Below, piece by piece: positions 47,854 to 55,415 of a stretch of DNA of 64,000 bases. Numbering within the stretch: the stretch's first letter is position 1; every line of letters starts with the position of its first letter. Source of the DNA: Acinetobacter sp. GSS19 (GTDB lineage: Bacteria; Pseudomonadota; Gammaproteobacteria; Pseudomonadales; Moraxellaceae). The DNA is taken from positions 2,294,001 to 2,358,000 of the forward strand of contig NZ_CP117520.1 in assembly GCF_028621895.1 (NCBI RefSeq). The letters are read 5' to 3'. The notes beneath the pieces are model-generated. The model was not told the origin of the DNA and did not search any database. It was given only the letters and a program-made list of their open reading frames with translations. The position numbers were made by a program, and so were the translations under genes.

Positions 47854-48557
47854 TCTACTGACCTATAACGCAATACCGTCTCAGCAATTAAAAAATCCAG
47901 TGCTGTATCGATATCGATGGCATTTTCCAAGTCAGTTTCAAAAGCATATACCTGTTCTGTAAAGAAAATCTTGTTTTCCGCTAACAGGCTTAAGGTGTCA
48001 TAAATATAGATCGAGCCGTTCAGACGATAAAACTGAGCCAAGTCCTGACTGCGTTTGCCCTGCACTTCTGGCCGGATAAATTCCGCCATGTTTCGGTTTT
48101 CCGGCAATATATTCGACCAGAGTGGGCTATGCTCAGTTTTAGAAACTGAAACCACGCCTTTGGCCTGCTGGGCCATAAAAAATTCTAGTGCCTGATCCAG
48201 CTCTGCCGTAGAACGTAATGGCGAGGTCGGTTGCAGTAAAACCAGCAAATGGTTGGGCCGATCCAATTGCAGAAAATGGATGGCATGTATAATCACATCA
48301 AAACTGGAAGCATGGTCATGCGCCAGGTAATCGGGACGTAAAAAAGGCACTTCAGCACCGTACTGTCGGGCCACCTCTTGGATCTGTTCATCATCGGTGG
48401 AGACCACCACCCGGTCGATATATTGGGAAGCCAGTGCGGTTTCTATCGACCAGGCGATCAGAGGTTTCCCTCCGAGCAATTTGGTATTTTTTCCAGGCAG
48501 CCGCTTACTGCCACCGCGTGCTGGAATGAGCGCGGTGATCTGGTATTGGCCCAGCAT
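47850..48557 (-). CDS. legF: CMP-nonulosonate (legionaminate-type) synthetase
   Basis: This 235-residue NeuA/LegF-family cytidylyltransferase activates the nonulosonic acid with CTP. It has the CTP-binding ALIPARGGSKRLPGKN at 9-24, VSTDD near 53, LQPTSPLR near 108 and the late AIDIDTALDFLIAE segment near 213. It overlaps ptmE by one base and wzx by 4 bases. The exact sugar stereochemistry cannot be read, but the pathway genes upstream point to the legionaminate series. Confidence 0.9.
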   Translation of the reverse strand: MLGQYQITALIPARGGSKRLPGKNTKLLGGKPLIAWSIETALASQYIDRVVVSTDDEQIQEVARQYGAEVPFLRPDYLAHDHASSFDVIIHAIHFLQLDRPNHLLVLLQPTSPLRSTAELDQALEFFMAQQAKGVVSVSKTEHSPLWSNILPENRNMAEFIRPEVQGKRSQDLAQFYRLNGSIYIYDTLSLLAENKIFFTEQVYAFETDLENAIDIDTALDFLIAETVLRYRSVE

Positions 48558-49615
48558 TAGAATTTACCGAATTCGAGATTCAGGATGTCACGCTGTGCCC
48601 GGTTATAGTCTTCCATATGACCGATATCCAGCCAGTATTCATGCAGCGGATAACACAAGACTTTGTTTTTACGTTCGATTTCTTGTTCCAAAATGGAAGG
48701 CATACCAATAAATTGCGCTTCGACCTTATGCAATAAATCCGGTGAAATGACATAAATTCCGGTATTAATGTCAAAAAAGTAGCTTGGTTTTTCCGACATG
48801 CTATGGATGATGCTCTGGTCCGAATTCACCACGCCATATGGAATCTGGTATTGAAACTCTCGTACACACATGGTGGCCATCGCTTCGTTTTGTTCATGAA
48901 AATCCAGCAGCTTGGAAAAATTCATATTGGTGAGCACATCACCATTCATCACGATAAAAGGCCGCTTGAGCTCTTCTTTAGGTAACAGGCTTAAAGCTCC
49001 CCCCGTGCCCAAGGGGTTATCTTCATGCACGTACTGGATTTCTACCCCGTGTTTCTCACCATCAGCAAAGTATTCGGTAATCCGCTCCGGTAAATAGTGC
49101 GTCGAGATATAGAATTTATAAAAACCCTGATCTTTAAAATTCATGATGATGGTTTCTAACAGCGGTTTACCGCCTACCGGTAACATCGGTTTTGGGCACT
49201 GATCGGTGAGGGGACGTAAACGTGTACCAAAGCCGCCTGCCATGATAAACACCGCATTGTCCTTTTTCTTTTTACGGATCAGGTCTTCGAGGGTGATCAC
49301 ATTGACCAGCTGGTTATTCTTAATGATCGGCACAGCTAGATAGCTTTTTTCCCGCATGATTTCGAAAATCTCGCGATGGCTTAAGCTGCCCTCTTCAATA
49401 CTGTACGGCTGAGTATGCATCACGGTTTCTACCGGGGCATTCAGGTCCTGCCCCTTGAGCAGGCCGCGACGGATATCACCATCAGTAATGCTACCAATCA
49501 GTTCACGCTGATCATTCACCACCAGTACAATTCTGAGCGCATTTAAATCTAATAGTTCTAAGGCGTTTAATACGGTATCGTTTTTATGTAATACGATTTT
49601 ATTAATATCTCTCAT
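48557..49615 (-). CDS. ptmE: CBS-domain nucleotidyltransferase, PtmE-like
   Basis: The start ATG at 49615, overlapping the end of the previous gene, gives 352 residues beginning MRDINKIVLHKNDTVLNALELLD. Two CBS domains fill about 1-120 (GSITDGDIRRGLL) and a sugar-nucleotidyltransferase fills the rest (FIMAGGFGTRLRPLTDQCPKPMLPVGGKPLLE near 125, MNGDVLTNMNF near 224). Campylobacter PtmE of this layout is a GlcN-1-P guanylyltransferase in the GDP route to legionaminate. Its partners PtmF, PtmA and LegX are not in the window. Confidence in fold high, in function moderate. Confidence 0.8.
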   Translation of the reverse strand: MRDINKIVLHKNDTVLNALELLDLNALRIVLVVNDQRELIGSITDGDIRRGLLKGQDLNAPVETVMHTQPYSIEEGSLSHREIFEIMREKSYLAVPIIKNNQLVNVITLEDLIRKKKKDNAVFIMAGGFGTRLRPLTDQCPKPMLPVGGKPLLETIIMNFKDQGFYKFYISTHYLPERITEYFADGEKHGVEIQYVHEDNPLGTGGALSLLPKEELKRPFIVMNGDVLTNMNFSKLLDFHEQNEAMATMCVREFQYQIPYGVVNSDQSIIHSMSEKPSYFFDINTGIYVISPDLLHKVEAQFIGMPSILEQEIERKNKVLCYPLHEYWLDIGHMEDYNRAQRDILNLEFGKF

Positions 49616-50261
49616 CACACGTTTTTTCCTTTGCAGGTATACCGATATAGGTTTTATGAGGTTGAGTATCTTTGACGACGACAGCACCTGCAGCGATGAC
49701 CGAATAGGGTCCCAGGCATTTGAGTTGTTGCGTATTTTTTCCCGGTAAAATGGCTGCATTGGTGCCGATATAGGTGCCTTGTTTGAGCTGGACACAGCCG
49801 GACACATTGGCACCCGGCATGATGGAAACATAGTCTTCCAGCACACAGTCATGGCCGACCGTGCTGTTGAAACTCACTAGAATAAAATCTCCAAACTGAC
49901 AGGAATTGGTAATTCGGGCACCGGCCGCCACCACATTACCCTGTCTTTTTTCTAGCGCACTACGGATGCCATATCCCAGCGAAGCCTGTGAATGGATCAA
50001 TGTGGGATAATGCAACTGCGGATAGCTTTGAAAAATTTTCTCGCGCAGGGCCGGATCAGCCACACCAATCGCAAAATGCCAATCCGTCAGCTGGGGAATG
50101 GCCTGTTCCGACAGCACTGGGAAACCCAACAGCGCCAATCTACTACCCTGTGCTGGAAGTTGTTTTTCCAGAAAACAGATTTCGTGATAACCCTGATCAA
50201 TGGCCAAATCGAGAAGTTCTTTGGCAAAGCCTCCGCTGCCGAAAATTGCAAGCCTGTTCAT
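49602..50261 (-). CDS. legH: NeuD/PglD-type acetyltransferase of the nonulosonate pathway
   Basis: This 219-residue protein has an N-terminal Rossmann-like part (LAIFGSGGFAKELLDLA) and a left-handed beta-helix of hexapeptide repeats from about 90 to 200 (GHDCVLEDYVSIMPGANVSG), with the likely catalytic His in VGHDC. By place in the leg cluster it should acetylate the 4-amino group of the UDP-sugar intermediate (LegH role). It starts right at the end of the synthase gene and overlaps ptmE. Its pair in module A is the PglD-like protein at 58553. Confidence 0.82.
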   Translation of the reverse strand: MNRLAIFGSGGFAKELLDLAIDQGYHEICFLEKQLPAQGSRLALLGFPVLSEQAIPQLTDWHFAIGVADPALREKIFQSYPQLHYPTLIHSQASLGYGIRSALEKRQGNVVAAGARITNSCQFGDFILVSFNSTVGHDCVLEDYVSIMPGANVSGCVQLKQGTYIGTNAAILPGKNTQQLKCLGPYSVIAAGAVVVKDTQPHKTYIGIPAKEKTCDERY

Positions 50262-51356
50262 TTAGAGCTCGATAAAGTCATTTTTCTGGAAACTGCGCTT
50301 TGCCCGGGTTCCGAGAACTTCCCAATATTTATTCGGTTCCAGACAGACACGCCCTGCTCTTTTGGTGGTGACATTCTCTGCAGTAAACAGCTCACCTTCG
50401 GCAATTTCGGTTTTCGCCACAATGCTGCGACGCACCAGATAGTAATTGTCACTTTCCTGTTCCAGCATGAACTTGATACCATCCCCCAACGCAGCATGAG
50501 TTTTATGCAGAATCTCGACATAGTGCTTGAACTCTTCCGGCTGCATCGATGCCGCATGGTCCGGCCCCGGTAGGCTTTTATCCAGCGTGATATGTTTCTC
50601 GAAAATCTGCGCACCCAGACTTAAACTGATCACTGCAGCATATTCATCGAGGGTGTGGTCGGAGAATCCCGTGCTCAGCCCGAAGGTGTTTTTTAACGTC
50701 GCGATGGCGCTCAGATTGCTTTCTTCAAACCGTGCCGGATATTGTGTGACACAGTGCAGAATAGAGACTTTATCCCTGAGCTGTTTGCGGACATTCAGCT
50801 TGGCATAGGCTGCACGGAACAGTTGCTGAGAAGGATGGACTTGTGTGCCTTGATCAATCACAAAAGCAAAGACCGACAGGGCTTGTTCAATATCTCCCAG
50901 GCTGGCAGTGCCCGTAGATAAAATCACGTGTTTGCCTGAGCAGGCGATCTCATACAAGAAAGGTAGATTGGAAATATCCGCTGAAGACACCTTCAGGAAA
51001 GGGACATCCATTTCACGGACCAGAAAACGCAAACTGTCTGAATCAAAGGGGGTCGAGATAAACGTAATTTCATTTGCATCACAGAACTGTTTGATTTCCC
51101 GGGTCTGTTCATAGGACAGCTCCAGGCTTTTTACCAGTTCCAGCTGACTTTGATTCGAACCGGTATTTTCTTTCTGGTAAGCCGCCATTTCGGTTTGATC
51201 CGACAGTAATTGCTCGGCCTTAAAGGTCTGGAACTTAACGGCATTGGCACCGCAGTCCTTAGCTTTCAGAATCAGCTCCTTGGCTAATTGCACCGAGCCA
51301 TTATGATTTACTCCAATTTCTGCAATGATGTAAATTTCATCAGGATTAAAGATCAT
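50262..51356 (-). CDS. legI: N-acetylneuraminate/legionaminate synthase family
   Basis: This 364-residue NeuB-type enzyme condenses a 6-deoxy-diacetamido-mannose with PEP to form the nonulosonic acid. It has EIGVNHNGSVQLAKELI near 12, NAVKFQTFKAEQLLS near 38, SGFSDHTLDEYAAV near 222, GAQIFEKHITLDKSLPGPDHAAS near 241 with the metal/sugar-binding residues, and a C-terminal SAF (antifreeze-like) domain beginning near 300. The start ATG at 51356 overlaps the epimerase stop by 11 bases; upstream in-frame starts would add unrelated sequence. Confidence 0.92.
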   Translation of the reverse strand: MIFNPDEIYIIAEIGVNHNGSVQLAKELILKAKDCGANAVKFQTFKAEQLLSDQTEMAAYQKENTGSNQSQLELVKSLELSYEQTREIKQFCDANEITFISTPFDSDSLRFLVREMDVPFLKVSSADISNLPFLYEIACSGKHVILSTGTASLGDIEQALSVFAFVIDQGTQVHPSQQLFRAAYAKLNVRKQLRDKVSILHCVTQYPARFEESNLSAIATLKNTFGLSTGFSDHTLDEYAAVISLSLGAQIFEKHITLDKSLPGPDHAASMQPEEFKHYVEILHKTHAALGDGIKFMLEQESDNYYLVRRSIVAKTEIAEGELFTAENVTTKRAGRVCLEPNKYWEVLGTRAKRSFQKNDFIEL

Positions 51357-52482
51357 AAAATGCTGCCTTCTTTTGGAAATCCACACTCTTAAGGATCTGG
51401 ATAATTTTTTCTGAGGTATTGCCGCATCCGAGCGGAGGAATGACATGTTTTAATTTATGCTTCGGATAGCTTTTCACTTTCTGCAGTGCAGTCAGGATTG
51501 CTTGTTCATCCAGTTCGACATCCAACACGGATTCACAGCGCAACCGGCCTTTTTGCCGATCACCAATATTGATCGTAGGAATTTGTAAGGCTGGGGCTTC
51601 AGAAAGTCCGCTGGATGAATTCCCCACCATCGCCAAGGCATTTTTCAGCACACTTAAGTAGTTCTGAATACCAAAACTTTTCACGAGCAGCACCCGATCT
51701 GGGTAAGTGTTTTTTAAATCCAGCATGGCTTGAATAATATTGCGGTTGCCATTGTCTGCATTCGGATAGCTCAGGACGAAATTCACTTCAGGCATCTGTT
51801 TTAGTGCGGCAAATAGCGGCGTGACATCTTCTTGCGTCAGATTGGTTTCCGGATGATAGGTAATCAGGAAATACGGCTGGGAAAAGTCAAAATCATATTG
51901 CTGACTAAGTTCTGTAAGACTTTTAAATGGAGTCCGCTGGATATGTTCCAGTCCAATCGCACCGACATTAAACACGCGATCGGGAGCTTCTCCGAGCTGA
52001 AGAATACGCTTGCGATATACATCTGCTGCAGCAAAATGCAGGTTCGACATTTTAGAAATGGCATGCCGGATGGAGTCATCATAAGCCCCTTCGGTGAGTT
52101 CACCGCCATGCAAATGGGCCACTGGTACATGCATAATCAGTGCCGCCTGGGTAATTGCCAGAGCCTCAAAACGGTCACCTAAAACAATCAGCACATCCGG
52201 TTGCATGCGTTTTAATGCATCCGCGAAGCCAATCAGGCCAACACCCATCGATTTCACCACAGCCGCAGCACTGTCCGAAGACAGCAGCATTTCGACCGAT
52301 TCGGTAATTTCGAATCCATCCTGAACGATGGTTTTCCAGGTTTCACCATGTTCCGGAGAATAATGCATGGCACTGGCCAGAATCTGTAATTCCAGTTCGG
52401 GATCCTGCTGGATGTCACGCATCAGCCAGTACAACAGTCCATATTCAGCACGTGTCCCAGTAAAAACAGCAATTTTTTTCAT
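51346..52482 (-). CDS. legG: UDP-sugar hydrolysing 2-epimerase (NeuC/LegG type)
   Basis: This 378-residue GT-B-fold epimerase releases UDP and inverts C2, giving the mannose-series intermediate. It has GTRAEYGLLYWLM at 9-21, LGDRFEALAITQAAL near 101, HLHGGELTEGAYDDSIRHAISKMSNLHF near 122 and NSSSGLSEAP near 287. A NeuC-type epimerase, not a PseG-type hydrolase, argues for the legionaminate series over pseudaminate. It lies 3 bases after the aminotransferase gene. Confidence 0.92.
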   Translation of the reverse strand: MKKIAVFTGTRAEYGLLYWLMRDIQQDPELELQILASAMHYSPEHGETWKTIVQDGFEITESVEMLLSSDSAAAVVKSMGVGLIGFADALKRMQPDVLIVLGDRFEALAITQAALIMHVPVAHLHGGELTEGAYDDSIRHAISKMSNLHFAAADVYRKRILQLGEAPDRVFNVGAIGLEHIQRTPFKSLTELSQQYDFDFSQPYFLITYHPETNLTQEDVTPLFAALKQMPEVNFVLSYPNADNGNRNIIQAMLDLKNTYPDRVLLVKSFGIQNYLSVLKNALAMVGNSSSGLSEAPALQIPTINIGDRQKGRLRCESVLDVELDEQAILTALQKVKSYPKHKLKHVIPPLGCGNTSEKIIQILKSVDFQKKAAFYDL

Positions 52483-52485
52483 GGC

Positions 52486-53640
52486 TTAGGACTCTAAAGG
52501 TACGGAACTTGGGATATTAACCACACGCTGTTCCAGCCAGTGCGAGTTGCTTAAGTCACCATGTAAGCCCTGTTGCTGGTACATCGGCAATTTGGTCATT
52601 AACGTCCAGATCGGACGGGTCATCACTTGCGCCTGATTGGTTTTTTCCAGAATTCGGTCACGATGAGCTTTGTCCTGACAGATAATGGCATTCAACCAAT
52701 AGTTAGAACGACAGTGTTCAGGCTCAGAGACAAACGTCACTTCGGAATCGGCGAAAAAGTCTTGATACTGCGTGGCCAATTGACGTTTTTTCTGTAGGAA
52801 AATGCCCAGATTTTCCATCTGTGCACAACCCAAGGCCGCATTTAAATTCGGCATACGATAGTTAAAACCATTTTCGTCATGGAAAAATTCGTAGGGGTGC
52901 GGCTTTTTAGCTGTAGTAGTCAGATGTTTGGCACGCGTACCCAACTGTTCATCCTGGCACAGCACCATCCCGCCACCACCGGTGGTAATGACTTTGTTGC
53001 CATTAAAACTCAACGCGGAAACCAGACCGAAAGTACCGGTATGCTGATTTTTATAATAGGAACCCAAGCTTTCAGCACTGTCTTCCACCAAGACCAAATG
53101 CCACTTTTTCACCACCTGTTGTAATTCATCCAGCTCTACCGGATGGCCGAAGGTATGCATGGGCACCACAGCCGAAATGCGTTTGAGTGATACGCGATGC
53201 CGGCAAACACCCTGATCATCAATAAACGCTTGTTCCTGTAAATAGTGTTGCAAGGCTTTTGGGCACAACCCGAGCGTTTTACGAGAGACATCAATAAAGA
53301 TCGGTTCAGCACCGATATAGGACAAGGCATTACAGGTCGCAACAAAGGTCAGTGCCTGGGTAATGACCAGATCATCCTGTTTCACTCCCGCCAGTAACAA
53401 AGCAATATGTAAGGCAGCAGTTCCATTGACGGTTGCAATGGCACGTTGACAGTTGGCAAATGATTGCATTTTCTCTTCAAAATCATTGACGAATGCCCCC
53501 ACACTAGAAACGAAGGTACTGTCGATCGTATGATTTACATATTCTTTTTCATTGCCTAAAAAGCGTGGTTCGTGCAAAGGAATAAATGCATGACTACGAT
53601 AAATATCGCGAACAAACTGATTAAATGAGGCCGTATCCAT
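52486..53640 (-). CDS. legC: UDP-4-keto-sugar aminotransferase (LegC-like, DegT family)
   Basis: This 384-residue PLP enzyme of the DegT/DnrJ/EryC1 family has FLGNEKEYVNHTIDSTFVSSVG near 26, VNGTAALHIALLLAGV near 69, VVPMHTFGHPVELDEL near 159, EDSAESLGSYYKNQHTGTFG near 186, and SFNGNKVITTGGGGMVL near 211 with the PLP Lys. It should add the 4-amino group. Its start overlaps the legB stop (TAATG). The second DegT enzyme of the locus (57348) is not close in the active-site loop, so they are not a recent duplicate. Confidence 0.9.
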   Translation of the reverse strand: MDTASFNQFVRDIYRSHAFIPLHEPRFLGNEKEYVNHTIDSTFVSSVGAFVNDFEEKMQSFANCQRAIATVNGTAALHIALLLAGVKQDDLVITQALTFVATCNALSYIGAEPIFIDVSRKTLGLCPKALQHYLQEQAFIDDQGVCRHRVSLKRISAVVPMHTFGHPVELDELQQVVKKWHLVLVEDSAESLGSYYKNQHTGTFGLVSALSFNGNKVITTGGGGMVLCQDEQLGTRAKHLTTTAKKPHPYEFFHDENGFNYRMPNLNAALGCAQMENLGIFLQKKRQLATQYQDFFADSEVTFVSEPEHCRSNYWLNAIICQDKAHRDRILEKTNQAQVMTRPIWTLMTKLPMYQQQGLHGDLSNSHWLEQRVVNIPSSVPLES

Positions 53641-54836
53641 TACATTTTACCGTCCAAATATAATCCAGTTTCTTTATGGCCAAAATTTGGCAACATATAG
53701 TTAAATAATTCGACAATGGTTTCTTTATCCCACTGTTTTTGCATTAATAATTCATTGATTTTATTTTCAAAAACTTGCAGTTTTTCTTCTTCGATATTTA
53801 GTTTATTTTTAATCACTCCGAGATTAGTAAAACGCTGTATATCCAGCACTTCCTGATCGGTAAAAAACTCCTCAAAATCTTTTTCACCAGTCGTATTACT
53901 TGGTGCAAACAAACACGGCCATTGCCCCTGTTGGGGCAATGTTTGAACCAGACGTCGGGCTTCTTCCTCTGTTTGACACAGATACGGCTCATAACCCAAA
54001 TGCTGTAAATATTTCACTGCAATTTCAGAGAAAGTAATCAGATGCAGATGTTCACTCAACTTAGGAAAGAAGATGTCACGATTTTCACCGAGCAAACAAG
54101 ACATCAGGCACAGCTCACCGGACTCTTTAGGAGTGACAAAATAGCGGCGGATATCATTAGGTGCTGCAATCGGCTGTAACTTCTGAATGCGCTGGTTAAA
54201 TCCATGCAGCAAAGAGCCATCAGAAAAAGCCACATTGGCAAAGCGGGCTGCTGAAATATCAATAAACTGACTTTGGCGCATCAGAAACATTTCCATAATA
54301 CGCTTGGATCCACCCATCATATTGACCGGATTGGCTGCCTTATCGGTAGAGACACAGAAGTATTTTTTTACTCCAATTTCAATAGCTTGCTGAATAGTTT
54401 TTTCAGTATTTAAAATATTGACATGAATCATCCGCATCAGCGTAAAAGGGTCTTTTTCACTACGCACATGCTTTAAGGCAGACAGATTTAATACATAATC
54501 AAAATGACCTTCATGCTGGATATAGGCATCATATTCAACAGAGCCAATATCTAAAGCGAAGGTCTGAAAATCACCATCGATATAGCCAAAAGAGCTGCGC
54601 AAATCACGGACCAGTTCCGTCAGGTTATTTTCCGAGATATCCACTACATGGAGTTTTTTAGGATTTCTTTTAAAAATTTCTTTTACGACGGCCTGGCCAA
54701 TGGAGCCCGCTCCACCTAAAACCAGAAATTTTGATGTCGAAACAATTTCAATTAATTCATGGTTCCAGTCATCAATATCTTGTACAAAGAGTTCTTGCGA
54801 TCGACCAATCAACTCTAATTGAATATCTACAGACAT
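53640..54836 (-). CDS. legB: UDP-GlcNAc 4,6-dehydratase (LegB-like)
   Basis: This 398-residue soluble SDR of the CapD/FnlA group has a 30-residue N-terminal extension, the nucleotide loop LGGAGSIGQ near 37, CVSTDKAANPVNMMGGSKRIME near 167 (in place of the usual YxxxK, as in this subfamily) and AARFANVAFSDGSLLHGF near 196. It starts the legionaminate-type pathway from UDP-GlcNAc. First gene of module B, behind a 579-base AT-rich gap. It has no membrane helices, unlike the WbpM-like enzyme next door. Confidence 0.87.
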   Translation of the reverse strand: MSVDIQLELIGRSQELFVQDIDDWNHELIEIVSTSKFLVLGGAGSIGQAVVKEIFKRNPKKLHVVDISENNLTELVRDLRSSFGYIDGDFQTFALDIGSVEYDAYIQHEGHFDYVLNLSALKHVRSEKDPFTLMRMIHVNILNTEKTIQQAIEIGVKKYFCVSTDKAANPVNMMGGSKRIMEMFLMRQSQFIDISAARFANVAFSDGSLLHGFNQRIQKLQPIAAPNDIRRYFVTPKESGELCLMSCLLGENRDIFFPKLSEHLHLITFSEIAVKYLQHLGYEPYLCQTEEEARRLVQTLPQQGQWPCLFAPSNTTGEKDFEEFFTDQEVLDIQRFTNLGVIKNKLNIEEEKLQVFENKINELLMQKQWDKETIVELFNYMLPNFGHKETGLYLDGKM

Positions 54837-55415
54837 TATCTAATCCCGTTTAAATATGCATTTTTATTTAATTTATAAAAGCCAAGTTATATAATTACCT
54901 GAAATAAATTAGGCCTATAATTAAATAAAAAAATTTATATCACGGATTAAAAAATTTTCTGCTGCACTTTCATGAGCTAATTTTATTCATACGTTAACAA
55001 ATAAGTGTTTCTTGTAATTTTTAGGTTTTTTGTTGCATAAAACTACAATTTAAGACTTGTTTTCACAAAGGAAAATAATACAAGTACACGTTTATAAAAT
55101 ATTAAATTTTTATTAAGGAATCAGCGAAATTTCAAAATAATTAATAAGTTATTTTGTTGAAAATAATATTTTTAAGATTTATAAAAATAGAATAAATTTT
55201 TACAGAATATGTTAATTTAATGTTAATAGAAATCCATCCAAGCAGAACTATAGACTAGGTAAACTTGCTCTATTAAAGGAATAATTAAAATTAAATATAA
55301 AATACGATATAAATCAAATTGTAAGATCTAGGATAGAGAGCGATAAGACGGTTGGAAATCTGAGAGCCAAGTAGAGAGCAGAATATCACTAGATTCTCCT
55401 CTCAATGCCGTCTAA
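54837..55415. other. AT-rich boundary region between the two biosynthetic modules
   Basis: About 580 bases, very AT-rich, with no coding frame. It must hold the promoter of the leg-wzx-wzy operon unless that operon is read through from module A. Its right end holds nested inverted repeats (55347-55412). No ops (RfaH) element was found. Confidence 0.5.
55347..55412. repeat. Nested inverted repeats after gdr
   Basis: Outer arms AGACGG and CCGTCT enclose TGAGAG and CTCTCA arms, and an inner imperfect hairpin (AGAGAGCAGAAT with ATTCTCCTCTCA) lies inside. It sits directly after the gdr stop on the minus strand. It may be the module A terminator, but it lacks a T-run. Confidence 0.5.

Noticed and set aside
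49616..49852. N-terminal extension of the PtmE-like protein
   Set aside because: These codons lie inside legH in another frame; the CBS domain begins at the ATG at 49615.
46648..54836. Pseudaminic acid pathway
   Set aside because: A NeuC/LegG-type hydrolysing 2-epimerase is present and no PseG-like hydrolase, so the legionaminate series fits better.
37940..55415. JUMPstart/ops element controlling the polysaccharide operon
   Set aside because: No GGCGGTAGCGTG-like sequence was found in the large non-coding gaps.
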